Position numbers and translations under genes: made by a program. From positions 62,001 through 126,000 of the forward strand of contig NZ_JARHTQ010000003.1 in the NCBI RefSeq assembly GCF_029223525.1: a DNA stretch of 64,000 nucleotides, in the 5' to 3' direction. Source of the stretch: Streptantibioticus ferralitis. GTDB lineage: Bacteria > Actinomycetota > Actinomycetes > Streptomycetales > Streptomycetaceae. Position 1 is the first letter of the stretch; every line of letters begins with the position of its first letter. Below the pieces are notes generated by a model. It was not told the DNA's origin, did not search any database, and worked only from the letters and a program-made list of their open reading frames with translations. Of this stretch, positions 1-8,905 are shown piece by piece.

Positions 1-2
1 GC

Positions 3-2243
3 GGTCTCGGGGTCTGCGTGCTGCCCGCCGACGCCGCCGCGAAGACCCAGGGGATCTTCCCCTACGCAGCCGATCTGTGGGCCGAGGGCCTGCTGTGGGC
101 GGCCGTGCTGCGCTCCCCGCATCCGCACGCCCGCATCGTCTCGATCGACACGACGCACGCCGCCGACATGCCAGGCGTACGGGCCGTCATCACGCACGCG
201 GACGTGCCCGGTGACGCCATGCACGGCCGCCGGGTCGCGGACCGCCCGGTCTTCGCGCACGACGTCGTCCGCCACCACGGCGAGCCGATCGCCGCGGTGG
301 CCGCCGACCACCCCGACACCGCGCGACTGGCCGCAGCCGCGATCATCGTCGAGTACGAGGTCCTGGAGCCGGTCACCGATCCCGAGAAGGCCTTCGCCGC
401 ACCGCCGTTGCACCCGGACGGCAATCTGATCCGGCACATCCCGCTGCGCTTCGGTGACCCCGCGGCCACCGGTGAGGTGGTGGTCGAGGGCGTGTACCGC
501 ATCGGCCGCCAGGATCCGGCCCCGGTCGGCGCCGAGGCCGGGCTCGCCGTGCCGCGGCCGGACGGCGGGGTCGAGCTGTACGTGGCCTCCACCGACCCGC
601 ACACCGACCGCGACCTGGCCGCCGCCTGCTTCGGCCTGGAGACGGACCGGGTCAAGGTCGTCGTCACCGGTGTGCCCGGCGCGATGGCCGACCGCGAGGA
701 CCCCGGCTTCCAACTCCCGCTCGGGCTGCTGGCGTTGAAGACCGGCCACCCGGTCAAGCTGGTCGCCACCCGCGAGGAGTCCTTCCTCGGGCACGCCCAC
801 CGGCATCCGGCCCTGCTGCGCTACCGCCACCACGCCGATGCCGAGGGCAGACTGGTGAAGGTCGAGGCACAGCTGCTGCTGGACGCGGGCGCGTACGCGG
901 ACGCCTCCTCCGACGCGCTGGCCGCGGCGGTGGCGTTCGCCGCCGGTCCCTATGTCGTGCCGCATGTCTTCGTCGAGGGCTGGGCGGTCCGTACCAACAA
1001 CCCGCCGTCCGGGCATGTCCGCGGCGAGGGCGCGATGCAGGTGTGCGCCGCGTACGAAGGACAGATGGACAAGCTCGCCGCCAAGCTCGGCCTCGACCCG
1101 GCCGAGCTGCGGATGCGCAACGTCATGGCCACCGGCGACCTGCTGCCCACCGGCCAGACGGTGACCTGCCCGGCGCCGGTCGGCGAACTGCTCAAGGCGG
1201 TGCGGGACGCCGAGCTGCCGCCGCTGCCGTCCGCCGACGACGAGACGGAGTGGCTGCTGCCCGGCGGCCTGGAGGGCGCGGGCGAGCCGGGCGCGGTGCG
1301 GCGCGGCGTCGGTTACGCGCTCGGCATGGTGCACATGCTGGGCGCCGAGGGCCACGACGAGGTCTCCACGGCGACGGTCCGGGTGCAGAACGGCACGGCG
1401 ACGGTGATCTGCTCGGCCGTCGAGACCGGCCAGGGCTTCGCCACGCTCGCCCGGCAGATCGTGCAGGAGGTGCTCGGCGTCGACGAGGTGGCGGTGCTGC
1501 CCGCCGACACCGACCAGCCGCCCGCTGGGCCGTCCGCCCGCGGCCGCCACACCTGGGTGTCCGGCGGTGCGGTGGAGCGGGCCGCGAAGATGGTGCGCAC
1601 CCAGCTGCTGCAACCGCTGGCCGCGAAGTTCGGGATGTCGGTCGAGCTGCTGACCATCGCCGACGGCAAGATCACCTCGTACGACGGAGTGCTCAGCACC
1701 ACGGTCGCCGAGACGCTGCACGGCAAGGAACTGTGGGCGACCGCACAGTGCCGCCCGCACCCCACCGAGAAGCTGGACGAGAACGGCCAGGGCGACGCCT
1801 TCGTCGGCCTGGCCTTCGCGGCGATCCGGGCCGTGGTCGACGTGGACATCGAACTCGGCACGATCCGGGTGGTGGACATGGCGGTCGCCCAGGACGTCGG
1901 CCGGGTGCTCAATCCGCGGCAGGTCGCGGCCCGTATCGAGGCGGGCGTGACGCAGGGCGTGGGCATGGCGCTCACGGAGGACCTGCGCACCGCGCGGGGT
2001 GTGGTCAAGCGCCCGTCGCTCACCGGCTACGCGCTGCCCACCGCGCTGGACGCCCCGCGGGTGCGGATCGTGAAGCTCGTGGAGGAACGGGACGTGGTGG
2101 CGCCCTTCGGGGCCAAGGCCGTGAGCGCGGCGCCGGTGGTGGTCTCGCCCGCGGCGGTCGCGGCGGCGGTACGGGCGGCGACCGGCCGACCCGTGGGACG
2201 GCTGCCGATCCGCCCGCAGACGGCGGTGGCCCGGCAGGTGTGA
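3..2243 (+). CDS. Xanthine dehydrogenase-type molybdopterin-binding subunit (5' truncated by window edge)
   Basis: Large subunit of the xanthine dehydrogenase/aldehyde oxidase family, which hydroxylates purines such as hypoxanthine and xanthine using a molybdopterin cofactor in the cytoplasm. The frame is open to the window edge, and homologues continue upstream of the leucine-proline-alanine-aspartate stretch seen here, so the true start lies outside. The reading carries the a/b hammerhead domain (about residues 10-115) followed by the Mo-cofactor domain, with GHVRGEGAMQ near residue 335, GQGFATLARQ near 470 and APFGAKAVSAAP near 700. The segment AVDVDIELGTIRVV marks the conserved C-terminal domain. 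FAD and 2Fe-2S subunits are expected just upstream, as in pucC/pucE arrangements. Family assignment is firm; xanthine rather than another heteroaromatic substrate is inferred. Confidence 0.88.
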   Translation, partial: GLGVCVLPADAAAKTQGIFPYAADLWAEGLLWAAVLRSPHPHARIVSIDTTHAADMPGVRAVITHADVPGDAMHGRRVADRPVFAHDVVRHHGEPIAAVAADHPDTARLAAAAIIVEYEVLEPVTDPEKAFAAPPLHPDGNLIRHIPLRFGDPAATGEVVVEGVYRIGRQDPAPVGAEAGLAVPRPDGGVELYVASTDPHTDRDLAAACFGLETDRVKVVVTGVPGAMADREDPGFQLPLGLLALKTGHPVKLVATREESFLGHAHRHPALLRYRHHADAEGRLVKVEAQLLLDAGAYADASSDALAAAVAFAAGPYVVPHVFVEGWAVRTNNPPSGHVRGEGAMQVCAAYEGQMDKLAAKLGLDPAELRMRNVMATGDLLPTGQTVTCPAPVGELLKAVRDAELPPLPSADDETEWLLPGGLEGAGEPGAVRRGVGYALGMVHMLGAEGHDEVSTATVRVQNGTATVICSAVETGQGFATLARQIVQEVLGVDEVAVLPADTDQPPAGPSARGRHTWVSGGAVERAAKMVRTQLLQPLAAKFGMSVELLTIADGKITSYDGVLSTTVAETLHGKELWATAQCRPHPTEKLDENGQGDAFVGLAFAAIRAVVDVDIELGTIRVVDMAVAQDVGRVLNPRQVAARIEAGVTQGVGMALTEDLRTARGVVKRPSLTGYALPTALDAPRVRIVKLVEERDVVAPFGAKAVSAAPVVVSPAAVAAAVRAATGRPVGRLPIRPQTAVARQV

Positions 2244-2396
2244 GGGCCTTCGCCCTCTTCGCCCCCGCACACCCTCCGAAAGCCGTGATGGGGGCGGTAC
2301 GGAGGGTGACGTCGAAGTGCCCCGCGTGTGAGCCTCCGCATAGGGCGTGGGTCACTTACGAAGACGTCTAGTGGACGCATAAGGGTGCTGTTGATG

Positions 2397-2425
2397 GGGC
2401 CGCCATGGGCATGGGCGGCCCTTTT
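2397..2425 (+). terminator. Rho-independent terminator after the xanthine dehydrogenase gene
   Basis: An 8-bp perfect stem (GGGCCGCC at 2397-2404 pairing with GGCGGCCC at 2414-2421) encloses a 9-nt loop and is followed directly by TTTT. It lies about 150 nt after the stop codon and upstream of the next gene's leader. Confidence 0.75.
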
Positions 2426-2509
2426 GGCGTCGGATGAACGACCCTGCGGCCACTAGCCCGGATAGTAGGTCACATCTTTGCCAGCGGATTTTCCGGTCGC
2501 TAAGAATTG

Positions 2510-2577
2510 CCGAGCCGCAGGGCGCCGTGTGACCAGAACGCGGCGCTTCTCGCCGAAAAGGCGAAGGTGCCGCTCGG
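2510..2577 (+). ncRNA. Structured 5' leader: predicted three-way junction upstream of the SLT-domain gene
   Basis: Hand folding gives a closing stem CCGAGC (2510-2515) with GCTCGG (2572-2577). Inside it is a 9-bp hairpin (2522-2530 with 2538-2546, one G-U pair, 7-nt loop) and a 5-bp hairpin TCGCC/GGCGA (2550-2554 with 2560-2564) capped by GAAAA. The fold lies 57 nt before the start codon of a secreted cell-wall lytic protein. Streptomyces genes of that kind often carry c-di-AMP (ydaO) riboswitches, but I do not see the conserved ydaO core here. The fold is seen; a regulatory role is inferred. Confidence 0.45.
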
Positions 2578-2634
2578 ACTCTGTGCCGGACGGGCGACTG
2601 CGACCAAGCGACCTGGAAGAGGACCCACTCAGCC

Positions 2635-3384
2635 ATGCCCATAGCCGCCTTTCCCGCTCTCAACCGCATGACCCGGACGACCCTGGACCGCCTCGACGGC
2701 CTGACCCGGAAGCACAAGCTCTCCGCGGCCGGTGTCGCCGTCGCCGGTGCTTCTGTCCTGGCCTTCACGGTCGCTCCGGGATCGGCGCACGCAGCGAACC
2801 TGAGCAACCCGGTGATGTCCGCCGCCATGGCGTGGAGCACGTCCAGCGACGGCGCCACCACCAAGACCGAGCAGGTCAACGTCTCCCAGCAGGCCGCCGA
2901 GGCTGTCAAGCGGGTCCAGGGCCACGCTTCGGCCCAGCACCAGGCCGCCCGGCACAAGGCCGACGAGGCCCGCAGGAACGCGCCGCAGGCCGCCAGCCGC
3001 TCGGAGTCCCGTCCGGCCGCCCCCGCGCACGCCGCTCCGGCGCAGCCCGCCCCGGTCTCGTACCCGGACAACCTCGACGGCTGGATCCGCCAGTCGCTGG
3101 ACATCATGCACCGGCACGGGATCCCGGGTTCCTACGAGGGCATCAGGCGGAACATCATCCGCGAGTCCAGTGGTGACCCCAACGCCATCAACAACTGGGA
3201 CATCAACGCCCGGAACGGCATCCCGTCCAAGGGCCTGCTCCAGGTGATCGACCCGACGTTCAACGCGTTCCACGTCGCCGGTACGTCGCACAACATCTAC
3301 GACCCGGTCGCCAACATCGTGGCCGCGTGCAATTACGCCGCGAACCGCTACGGTTCGATGGACAACGTGAACTCGGCTTACTGA
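2635..3384 (+). CDS. Secreted lytic transglycosylase (SLT-like domain) cell-wall protein
   Basis: 249 aa. The first 55 residues form a long signal peptide: a basic Arg/Lys region, a hydrophobic stretch AAGVAVAGASVLAFTVA, and an AHA-A cleavage site. Residues about 60-145 are an Ala/Gln/Pro-rich linker. The C-terminal 100 residues form a goose-lysozyme/SLT-type fold with the catalytic glutamate context NIIRESSGDPNAIN, then SKGLLQVIDPTFNAF and the Asn-Ala-Ala-Asn-Arg-Tyr motif. The protein should cleave peptidoglycan glycan strands outside the cell during growth or spore germination. The start is ATG 2635. It is a single-gene unit with its own structured leader and a strong terminator. Confidence 0.88.
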   Translation: MPIAAFPALNRMTRTTLDRLDGLTRKHKLSAAGVAVAGASVLAFTVAPGSAHAANLSNPVMSAAMAWSTSSDGATTKTEQVNVSQQAAEAVKRVQGHASAQHQAARHKADEARRNAPQAASRSESRPAAPAHAAPAQPAPVSYPDNLDGWIRQSLDIMHRHGIPGSYEGIRRNIIRESSGDPNAINNWDINARNGIPSKGLLQVIDPTFNAFHVAGTSHNIYDPVANIVAACNYAANRYGSMDNVNSAY

Positions 3385-3394
3385 CGAGCCTTTT

Positions 3395-3441
3395 GAATGC
3401 GGTGCCGACAGCGAATTCGCTGTCGGCACCGCATTCCTTTT
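3395..3441 (+). terminator. Strong intrinsic terminator after the SLT gene
   Basis: A perfect 19-bp inverted repeat (3395-3413 with 3418-3436) around the tetraloop AATT is followed by CTTTT. It separates the secreted transglycosylase gene from the convergent tRNA-Cys gene. Confidence 0.92.
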
Positions 3442-3468
3442 CGTGGCGGGCGTCACGGAACTTCGTGG

Positions 3469-3540
3469 AGGCCGTGGCGGGAATCGAACCCGCGTAACTC
3501 GCTTTGCAGGCGAGCCCCTCAACCACTCGGGCACACGGCC
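3469..3540 (-). tRNA. tRNA-Cys (anticodon GCA)
   Basis: On the minus strand the acceptor arms GGCCGTG (3534-3540) and CACGGCC (3470-3476) pair. The discriminator base is U, as expected for tRNA-Cys. The anticodon stem CTCGC/GCGAG encloses the loop CTGCAAA with anticodon GCA. The T-arm GCGGGTTCGATTCCCGC is canonical. A CCA end appears to be encoded (plus-strand TGG at 3466-3468). No integrase or duplicated 3' end is seen nearby. Confidence 0.97.
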
Positions 3541-3625
3541 GTGTTGACGTCCTCGACGATAGGCCGCCGTACCGGGGCGGGGTCAACGATTCCGCGCGCG
3601 TTGCAACGCGACCGCCATACCGCGT

Positions 3626-4807
3626 TCACGAAGCCCGCCAGGGGATGTTCCGCCACGGGCTGGCGGGAGCACGGGTGAGGATGTGGTGCGGGTCGAGTAC
3701 GGAGTCGTACGCGGGCCCGAACTGCTCCTCGTCGGAGCGTAGGACGTCGCCGAGCGCGTAGCCCGCGGCGAACTCCGCCCAGGACGCGTACGTCTCGCCG
3801 CACAGTTGTCCCGCCCGCAGCACCGCCTGCTCCGCTTCGGCGGGCTCGCAGAAGCGGGCGCCCAGCCCCCAGCGGACGAAGTTGACCGCCTGGCCGTAGT
3901 CGTAGCCGTTGATGGAGCGGACGAAGCCGTACGGCGGCAGCAGCCCGTCGGCCTGGAAGCGGGCCTCGTAGCGCAGCACTCTGCCGATCAGCGAGAGCAC
4001 CGCCGCGATCTCGGGCTCGTGGGTGCCTGAGTGGCGCAGCGTGGCCTCGGCCGACCGGTGCCATACGTCGACCGGCGGTGGGGCACCGTGGGCCTGTGCC
4101 AGCTCGGCGCGGATCCGCAGCACGAACTTCGGCTCGGGGGCGGCGTGCACGCCCTTGAGCAGCTGGTCCAACTGCCGGTGCCACTCGTCGCGGGTGGTCA
4201 CGTTCCACGGATCGCGCAGGATCTCCACATCGCCGGGGTAGCTGTCGTAGACGTCCCCGAGGTCGTTCCACAGCGCCTGGTGGTGCACGGCGAGGTGGGC
4301 GCCGCAGGCGAGCGCGTGGGCGAGCGGGCCGTGCAGCGGGCCGGTGTACCTCGTCAGCAGTTCGGCGTCGCCGTGCACCGGCCTGGGCGCGTGCTTGGCG
4401 ATCCGCTTCCACCGCTTGCGGTCCGCCGCCCGGGCGGGGAAGTACATCTCGCCGGGCGTCCCGGGATTGACCACCAGCCATGCGTTGTCATCGGGCCAGG
4501 CCTCGGCGAGCAGCCGTAGGTTGGTGGGCGAGACGACGTGATCGGGGCGGCGCGGCGGCAGTTCACCGCGGGTGTGCAGCGCGACGCACAACCGCCCGGC
4601 CGGGTCCCAGTGCGGCACGAAGGTGATGCTGTCCAGATCGGCGTCGGCGTGCACCTTCAGCACGTCGACGAACATGGCGAAGCACGCCAGGATGCCGAGG
4701 AAGCCTTCCGCGTCGCCACGGTACTTCGCCCCGTACAGCAGGCGTTCGACCTCGGTCGGCGGCTGCCGCATCCCTCCGAACGTCCGTGTCGTGTCTGCCG
4801 TGTTCAT
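3626..4807 (-). CDS. DUF1266/SseB-like domain protein
   Basis: 393 aa from ATG 4807; the frame is open further upstream but that part overlaps the neighbouring promoter. The N-terminal third has an SseB-like look (DSITFVPHWDPAGRL near residue 60, AWLVVNPGTPGEMYFPAR near 107). The C-terminal half matches the DUF1266 style, with NGYDYGQAVNFVRWGLGARF near residue 320 and ETYASWAEFAAGYALGDVL shortly after. No signal peptide or membrane segment is seen, so it should be cytoplasmic. DUF1266 proteins are common in Streptomyces, often several per genome, and have no established function. It lies alone between tRNA-Cys and a divergent MFS gene. Confidence 0.7.
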   Translation of the reverse strand: MNTADTTRTFGGMRQPPTEVERLLYGAKYRGDAEGFLGILACFAMFVDVLKVHADADLDSITFVPHWDPAGRLCVALHTRGELPPRRPDHVVSPTNLRLLAEAWPDDNAWLVVNPGTPGEMYFPARAADRKRWKRIAKHAPRPVHGDAELLTRYTGPLHGPLAHALACGAHLAVHHQALWNDLGDVYDSYPGDVEILRDPWNVTTRDEWHRQLDQLLKGVHAAPEPKFVLRIRAELAQAHGAPPPVDVWHRSAEATLRHSGTHEPEIAAVLSLIGRVLRYEARFQADGLLPPYGFVRSINGYDYGQAVNFVRWGLGARFCEPAEAEQAVLRAGQLCGETYASWAEFAAGYALGDVLRSDEEQFGPAYDSVLDPHHILTRAPASPWRNIPWRAS

Positions 4808-4931
4808 GGCAGGCGACTCTACTGATCCACTGCCGGTGGACCACCGGGGCCTACGGCGTACGACCATCGGACGACGAGGAACCGGACTCCGGACAGGGGC
4901 CGTTGCGCTCGGCGCCACTTACGCTGGCGCG

Positions 4932-6437
4932 GTGACCACGCTCAACGAGCACCTCGACGAACGAGGGACGCCGCCCATACCGGGATCTTCCGCCGCCAGC
5001 GCGGAGACGGTGCTCAGCCGCCGCTACCGCGCGCTGACGCTGGGCATCGTCTCGGTCGTGCTGCTGGTCGCCTTCGAGGCGACCGCCGTCGGCACCGCGA
5101 TGCCGGTCGCCGCACGTGACCTGCACGGGCTGTCGCTGTACGGCTTCGGCTTCTCCGGGTACTTCACCACCAGCCTGTTCGCGATGGTGGTCTCCGGCCA
5201 GTGGTGCGACCGGTCAGGGCCGCTCGCGCCGCTCAGCACCGGCATCGGCTGCTTCGCCGCCGGACTCGTGGTGTCCGGTACCGCACAGGCGATGTGGCCG
5301 TTCATCGCGGGCCGGGCCGTCCAGGGCGTCGGCGGCGGGCTGCTGATCGTCGCGCTGTACGTGGTCGTGGGCCGCGCCTATCCCGAGCGCCTGCGGCCCT
5401 CGGTGCTGGCCGCGTTCGCCGCGTCCTGGGTGGTGCCGTCCATCGTCGGGCCGCTGGTCTCCGGAGCGGTGACCGAACAGCTCGGCTGGCGTTGGGTGTT
5501 CCTGGGCATTCCGGTCCTGGTGGCGCTGCCGGTGTCGATCGCACTGCCCGCGCTGCGCCGTGTCGCGGTCGAACGGCCGTCCCTCCCGGAGGAGTCCCCG
5601 GGCGCCGCCGACCCGCCGGTGCGGGGCCGCCGCCGGATCCTGTTGGCGCTGGGCGTCTCCTTGGGCGCGGCGCTGCTGCAGTACGCGGGCCAGGACGTGC
5701 GGACGTGGTGGTCGCTGCTGCCGGGGCTCGCGGGGGTGGCGGTGCTGGCGCCGTCGGCGGTACGGCTGCTGCCGCCCGGTACGTTCCGTGCCGGGCGCGG
5801 GCTGCCGTCGGTGGTGCTGTTGCGCGGCATCGCGGCCGGGTCGTTCCTGGCCGCCGAGAGCTTCGTCCCGCTGATGCTGGTGACCCAACGGCAGTTGTCC
5901 CCGACCCTGGCCGGGCTCTCCCTCGCCGGCGGCGGCCTGACCTGGGCGCTGGGCAGCTATGTGCAGTCCCGGCCGCGCCTGGAGCCGTACCGGGAGCGTC
6001 TGGTGCGTGCGGGGATGGGGCTGGTGGTCGCGGCGATCGTGGGCGCGGCGCTGGTGCTGGTGCCGGGCGTACCGGCGTGGATCGTCGCGGTCGCGTGGTG
6101 CGTGGGCGGGCTCGGCATGGGCATGGTCATCGCCTCGATGAGCGTCCTGCTCCTCCAGTACTCGCCCCCGCGGGAGGCGGGGGCCAACTCGGCGGCGCTC
6201 CAGGTGTGCGACGCGCTGTCCAACGTGGTCCTGGTCGCTGCCGGGGGCGTCCTGTTCGCCGCCCTGGGCGGTGGTGCGGTGGCCGCGACGGGTGGCACCT
6301 CGACGGTCGTCCACGGCCACCCGGCGGCCTTCGCGGCGGTGTTCTGCCTGGCGGCGGCGGTCGCACTGGTGGGTATGGCAGTGGCGGGCAGAGTGCGGCG
6401 CGGGCCGGACCGCGGCGCCGAGAGCCCTTCCCGGTAG
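4932..6437 (+). CDS. MFS transporter (DHA2-like drug exporter family)
   Basis: 501 aa from GTG 4932. This start is preferred over the longer open frame because a TAnnnT -10 hexamer (TACGCT, 4920-4925) sits 6 nt before it, indicating a leaderless mRNA, and because the longer form would overlap the divergent gene. About 12-14 hydrophobic helices run from residue 35 to the end. Helix 2-3 carries the MFS signature context GQWCDRSGPLAPLSTG near residue 95, and helix 4-5 has GRAVQGVGGGLLIVALYVVVG. This suggests a proton-coupled multidrug or metabolite exporter. No dedicated regulator is adjacent and the substrate cannot be deduced. Confidence 0.83.
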   Translation: MTTLNEHLDERGTPPIPGSSAASAETVLSRRYRALTLGIVSVVLLVAFEATAVGTAMPVAARDLHGLSLYGFGFSGYFTTSLFAMVVSGQWCDRSGPLAPLSTGIGCFAAGLVVSGTAQAMWPFIAGRAVQGVGGGLLIVALYVVVGRAYPERLRPSVLAAFAASWVVPSIVGPLVSGAVTEQLGWRWVFLGIPVLVALPVSIALPALRRVAVERPSLPEESPGAADPPVRGRRRILLALGVSLGAALLQYAGQDVRTWWSLLPGLAGVAVLAPSAVRLLPPGTFRAGRGLPSVVLLRGIAAGSFLAAESFVPLMLVTQRQLSPTLAGLSLAGGGLTWALGSYVQSRPRLEPYRERLVRAGMGLVVAAIVGAALVLVPGVPAWIVAVAWCVGGLGMGMVIASMSVLLLQYSPPREAGANSAALQVCDALSNVVLVAAGGVLFAALGGGAVAATGGTSTVVHGHPAAFAAVFCLAAAVALVGMAVAGRVRRGPDRGAESPSR

Positions 6438-6676
6438 GCGACTTGGCATCCTCCTGGCGCCAGGCCCGCGGCAGCGGACGCCGGTTGTCCGCCGGGCCGT
6501 GCCGGACCGCTCGAGATCGCTGGATTCCTTCGGTGGTTCGCGCCGTGTGACCTCTGTCGCACCCCTGCCGGGACTCGCCGCGTTCGCGCGGGGCGGTGAT
6601 GGGGCGCCGGTAAGCTGTCACGGTTTTCGTATCCGACCGACGTGACCGACAGTTCCGACGGACCCGCCCGGAGACC

Positions 6677-8455
6677 GTGACTACCACCGCCCCGCACCAC
6701 CTCTCACCCGCTTTCCCCGGTCGTGCCCCATGGGGTACGGCCGGGAAGTTGCGTGCCTGGCAGCAGGCCGCCCTCGACGCGTACATCCAGTCCCAGCCGC
6801 GCGACTTCCTCGCCGTGGCGACACCGGGCGCGGGCAAGACGACGTTCGCGCTGACCCTTGCCTCGTACCTGTTGCACAACCACGTCGTGCAGCAGGTCAC
6901 CGTGGTCGCGCCGACCGAGCACCTGAAGAAGCAGTGGGCCGAGGCGGCGGCGCGGATAGGCATCAAGCTCGACCCGGACTACAGCGCGGGCCCGGTGTCG
7001 AAGGAGTACCACGGCGTCGCGGTGACCTACGCGGGCGTCGGGGTCCGCCCGATGCTCCACCGCAACCGCTGTGAGCAGCGCAAGACGCTGGTCATCCTGG
7101 ACGAGATCCATCACGCCGGTGACTCCAAGTCGTGGGGCGAGGCCTGCTTCGAGGCGTTCGACCCGGCCGCCCGGCGGCTGGCGCTCACCGGTACGCCGTT
7201 CCGTTCCGACACCAACCCGATCCCGTTCGTGGCGTACGGCGAGGGGCCGGACGGGATCCGGCGCTCCGTCGCCGACTACACGTACGGATACGGCAACGCG
7301 CTGGCCGACGGTGTGGTGCGGCCGGTCATCTTCCTGTCGTACAGCGGGAACATGCGCTGGCGCACCAAGGCGGGCGACGAGATCGCCGCCCGCCTCGGCG
7401 ACCCGATGACCAAGGACGCCATCGGGCAGGCATGGCGCACCGCGCTGTCCCCGACCGGTGAGTGGATCCCGAACGTGCTGCGCGCCGCCGACCAGCGGCT
7501 CACCGAAGTCAGAAAGGGCATTCCGGATGCGGGCGGTCTGGTGATCGCCACCGACCAGGACTCGGCCCGCGCCTACGCCAAGCTGATCCGGGAGATCACC
7601 GGGACCAAGGCGACGGTCGTGCTCTCCGACGACACGGGCGCGTCGAAGCGGATCGACGACTTCAGCAACTCGGAGGACCGCTGGATGGTCGCGGTCCGCA
7701 TGGTGTCCGAGGGCGTGGACGTACCGCGCCTCGCGGTGGGCGTCTACGCCACGACGATCTCCACGCCGCTGTTCTTCGCGCAGGCGGTCGGCCGTTTCGT
7801 TCGGTCCCGGCGGCGCGGTGAGACCGCTTCGGTCTTCCTGCCCACCATCCCGATGCTGCTCGGCTTCGCCAACGAGATGGAGGTCGAGCGCGACCACGTG
7901 CTCGACAAGCCGAAGAAGTCCGGCGAGGACGACATCTACGCGGAGGAGGACAAGCTCCTCGCGGAGGCCGAGAAGACGCAGGACGAGGTCACCGAGGACC
8001 AACTGCCGTTCGAGGCGCTGGAGTCGGACGCGGTCTTCGACCGGGTGCTTTACGACGGCGCCGAGTTCGGCATGCAGGCGCACCCCGGCAGCGAGGAGGA
8101 ACAGGACTACCTCGGCATTCCGGGGCTCCTGGAGCCGGACCAGGTGCAGCTGCTGCTGCAGCGGCGGCAGGCACGGCAGATCGCGCACAGCCGGAAGAAG
8201 CCGGACACCGAAGCCGACCTGGTGGAACTGCCCGCGGAGCGGCGTCCGGTCGTCAGCCACAAGGAACTGCTGGAGCTGCGCAAGCGGCTCAACACGATGG
8301 TGTCCGCCTACAACCATCAGAGCGGCAAGCCGCACGGTGTGATCCACAACGAACTGCGCCGCGCCTGCGGCGGCCCGCCCAGCGCGGAGGCGACCGCGGG
8401 CCAGATCCAGGAGCGGATCAAGAAGGTCCAGGAGTGGGCCACGCGCCTACGGTGA
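6677..8455 (+). CDS. DEAD/DEAH-box superfamily 2 helicase-like ATPase
   Basis: 592 aa from GTG 6677, preceded by CGGAGA. It has Walker A ATPGAGKTT (residues 48-56), motif II DEIHH (142-146), motif III-like LTGTPF (170-175) and a C-terminal helicase motif VI region with QAVGRFVRSRRRGE around residue 370. Motif III followed by the SF2 order points to a translocase or helicase of the type II restriction helicase/UvrB-like class (ResIII). The last about 150 residues are charged and helical and specific to actinobacterial members. It is a stand-alone gene; no methylase or nuclease accompanies it, so a restriction role is not supported. Cytoplasmic nucleic-acid remodelling is the most that can be said. 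Confidence 0.85.
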   Translation: MTTTAPHHLSPAFPGRAPWGTAGKLRAWQQAALDAYIQSQPRDFLAVATPGAGKTTFALTLASYLLHNHVVQQVTVVAPTEHLKKQWAEAAARIGIKLDPDYSAGPVSKEYHGVAVTYAGVGVRPMLHRNRCEQRKTLVILDEIHHAGDSKSWGEACFEAFDPAARRLALTGTPFRSDTNPIPFVAYGEGPDGIRRSVADYTYGYGNALADGVVRPVIFLSYSGNMRWRTKAGDEIAARLGDPMTKDAIGQAWRTALSPTGEWIPNVLRAADQRLTEVRKGIPDAGGLVIATDQDSARAYAKLIREITGTKATVVLSDDTGASKRIDDFSNSEDRWMVAVRMVSEGVDVPRLAVGVYATTISTPLFFAQAVGRFVRSRRRGETASVFLPTIPMLLGFANEMEVERDHVLDKPKKSGEDDIYAEEDKLLAEAEKTQDEVTEDQLPFEALESDAVFDRVLYDGAEFGMQAHPGSEEEQDYLGIPGLLEPDQVQLLLQRRQARQIAHSRKKPDTEADLVELPAERRPVVSHKELLELRKRLNTMVSAYNHQSGKPHGVIHNELRRACGGPPSAEATAGQIQERIKKVQEWATRLR

Positions 8456-8481
8456 CGCTCGCGCTGTGCGGTGGGGTAACT

Positions 8482-8581
8482 CCGGGGGCTGCCGCCCCCG
8501 GGCCCCTGCCTTGGGAAATTCCGGGGGCTGCCGCCCACCGGGCCCCCGCCTTGGGAGATCCGGGGGCTGCCGCCCCGGGGG
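8482..8581. repeat. 39-bp GC-rich tandem repeat in a 450-bp intergenic stretch (8456-8905)
   Basis: The unit CCGGGGGCTGCCGCCC followed by a CGGGCCCC...CTTGGGA tail starts at 8482, 8521 and 8560, exactly 39 bp apart; the third copy is partial. Each unit contains self-complementary GGGGGC/GCCCCC arms and could form hairpins in RNA from either strand. The rest of 8456-8905 contains no gene that I can support. It holds the promoter region of the IclR gene and its GAGGAGG ribosome-binding site. Confidence 0.85.
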
Positions 8582-8905
8582 CGTTGAGCCCGTCCGGTGG
8601 GCGGCGGGGGGAAACTGTCCGCATCGTCCGGGCTGAAGTCAAGATTCCGCATTGGCCAATGCGAGTAAAGCGGTGCGATCTGGCCAGGTTGATCGCGAAA
8701 AGGTAAAGCTCTCTGCCCGGATTGTGGACGAGACCTTTCGCTGAGCGGTACAAGCTCGCTACTGTCCGGCTCACGCACGCGCCGTGGCAACGCCGCCGCG
8801 GAGCGCAGCCGGGTTCCACGCGACCGGCGGCCTCTGCGCGCGCTGCCGCGTTGTCGGCAGTGGTTCCGCCGCGCCGAGCCGCCACTCACTTGAGGAGGGG
8901 GCGTC

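Noticed and set aside
2430-2634. c-di-AMP (ydaO) riboswitch before the SLT-domain gene
   Set aside because: The leader is structured, but I do not see the conserved ydaO internal-loop sequences; reported as an unidentified structure instead.
3469-3540. Integration site (attB) at tRNA-Cys
   Set aside because: No integrase, no duplicated tRNA end and no foreign-looking genes in the neighbourhood. The same holds for tRNA-Leu at 36364-36447.
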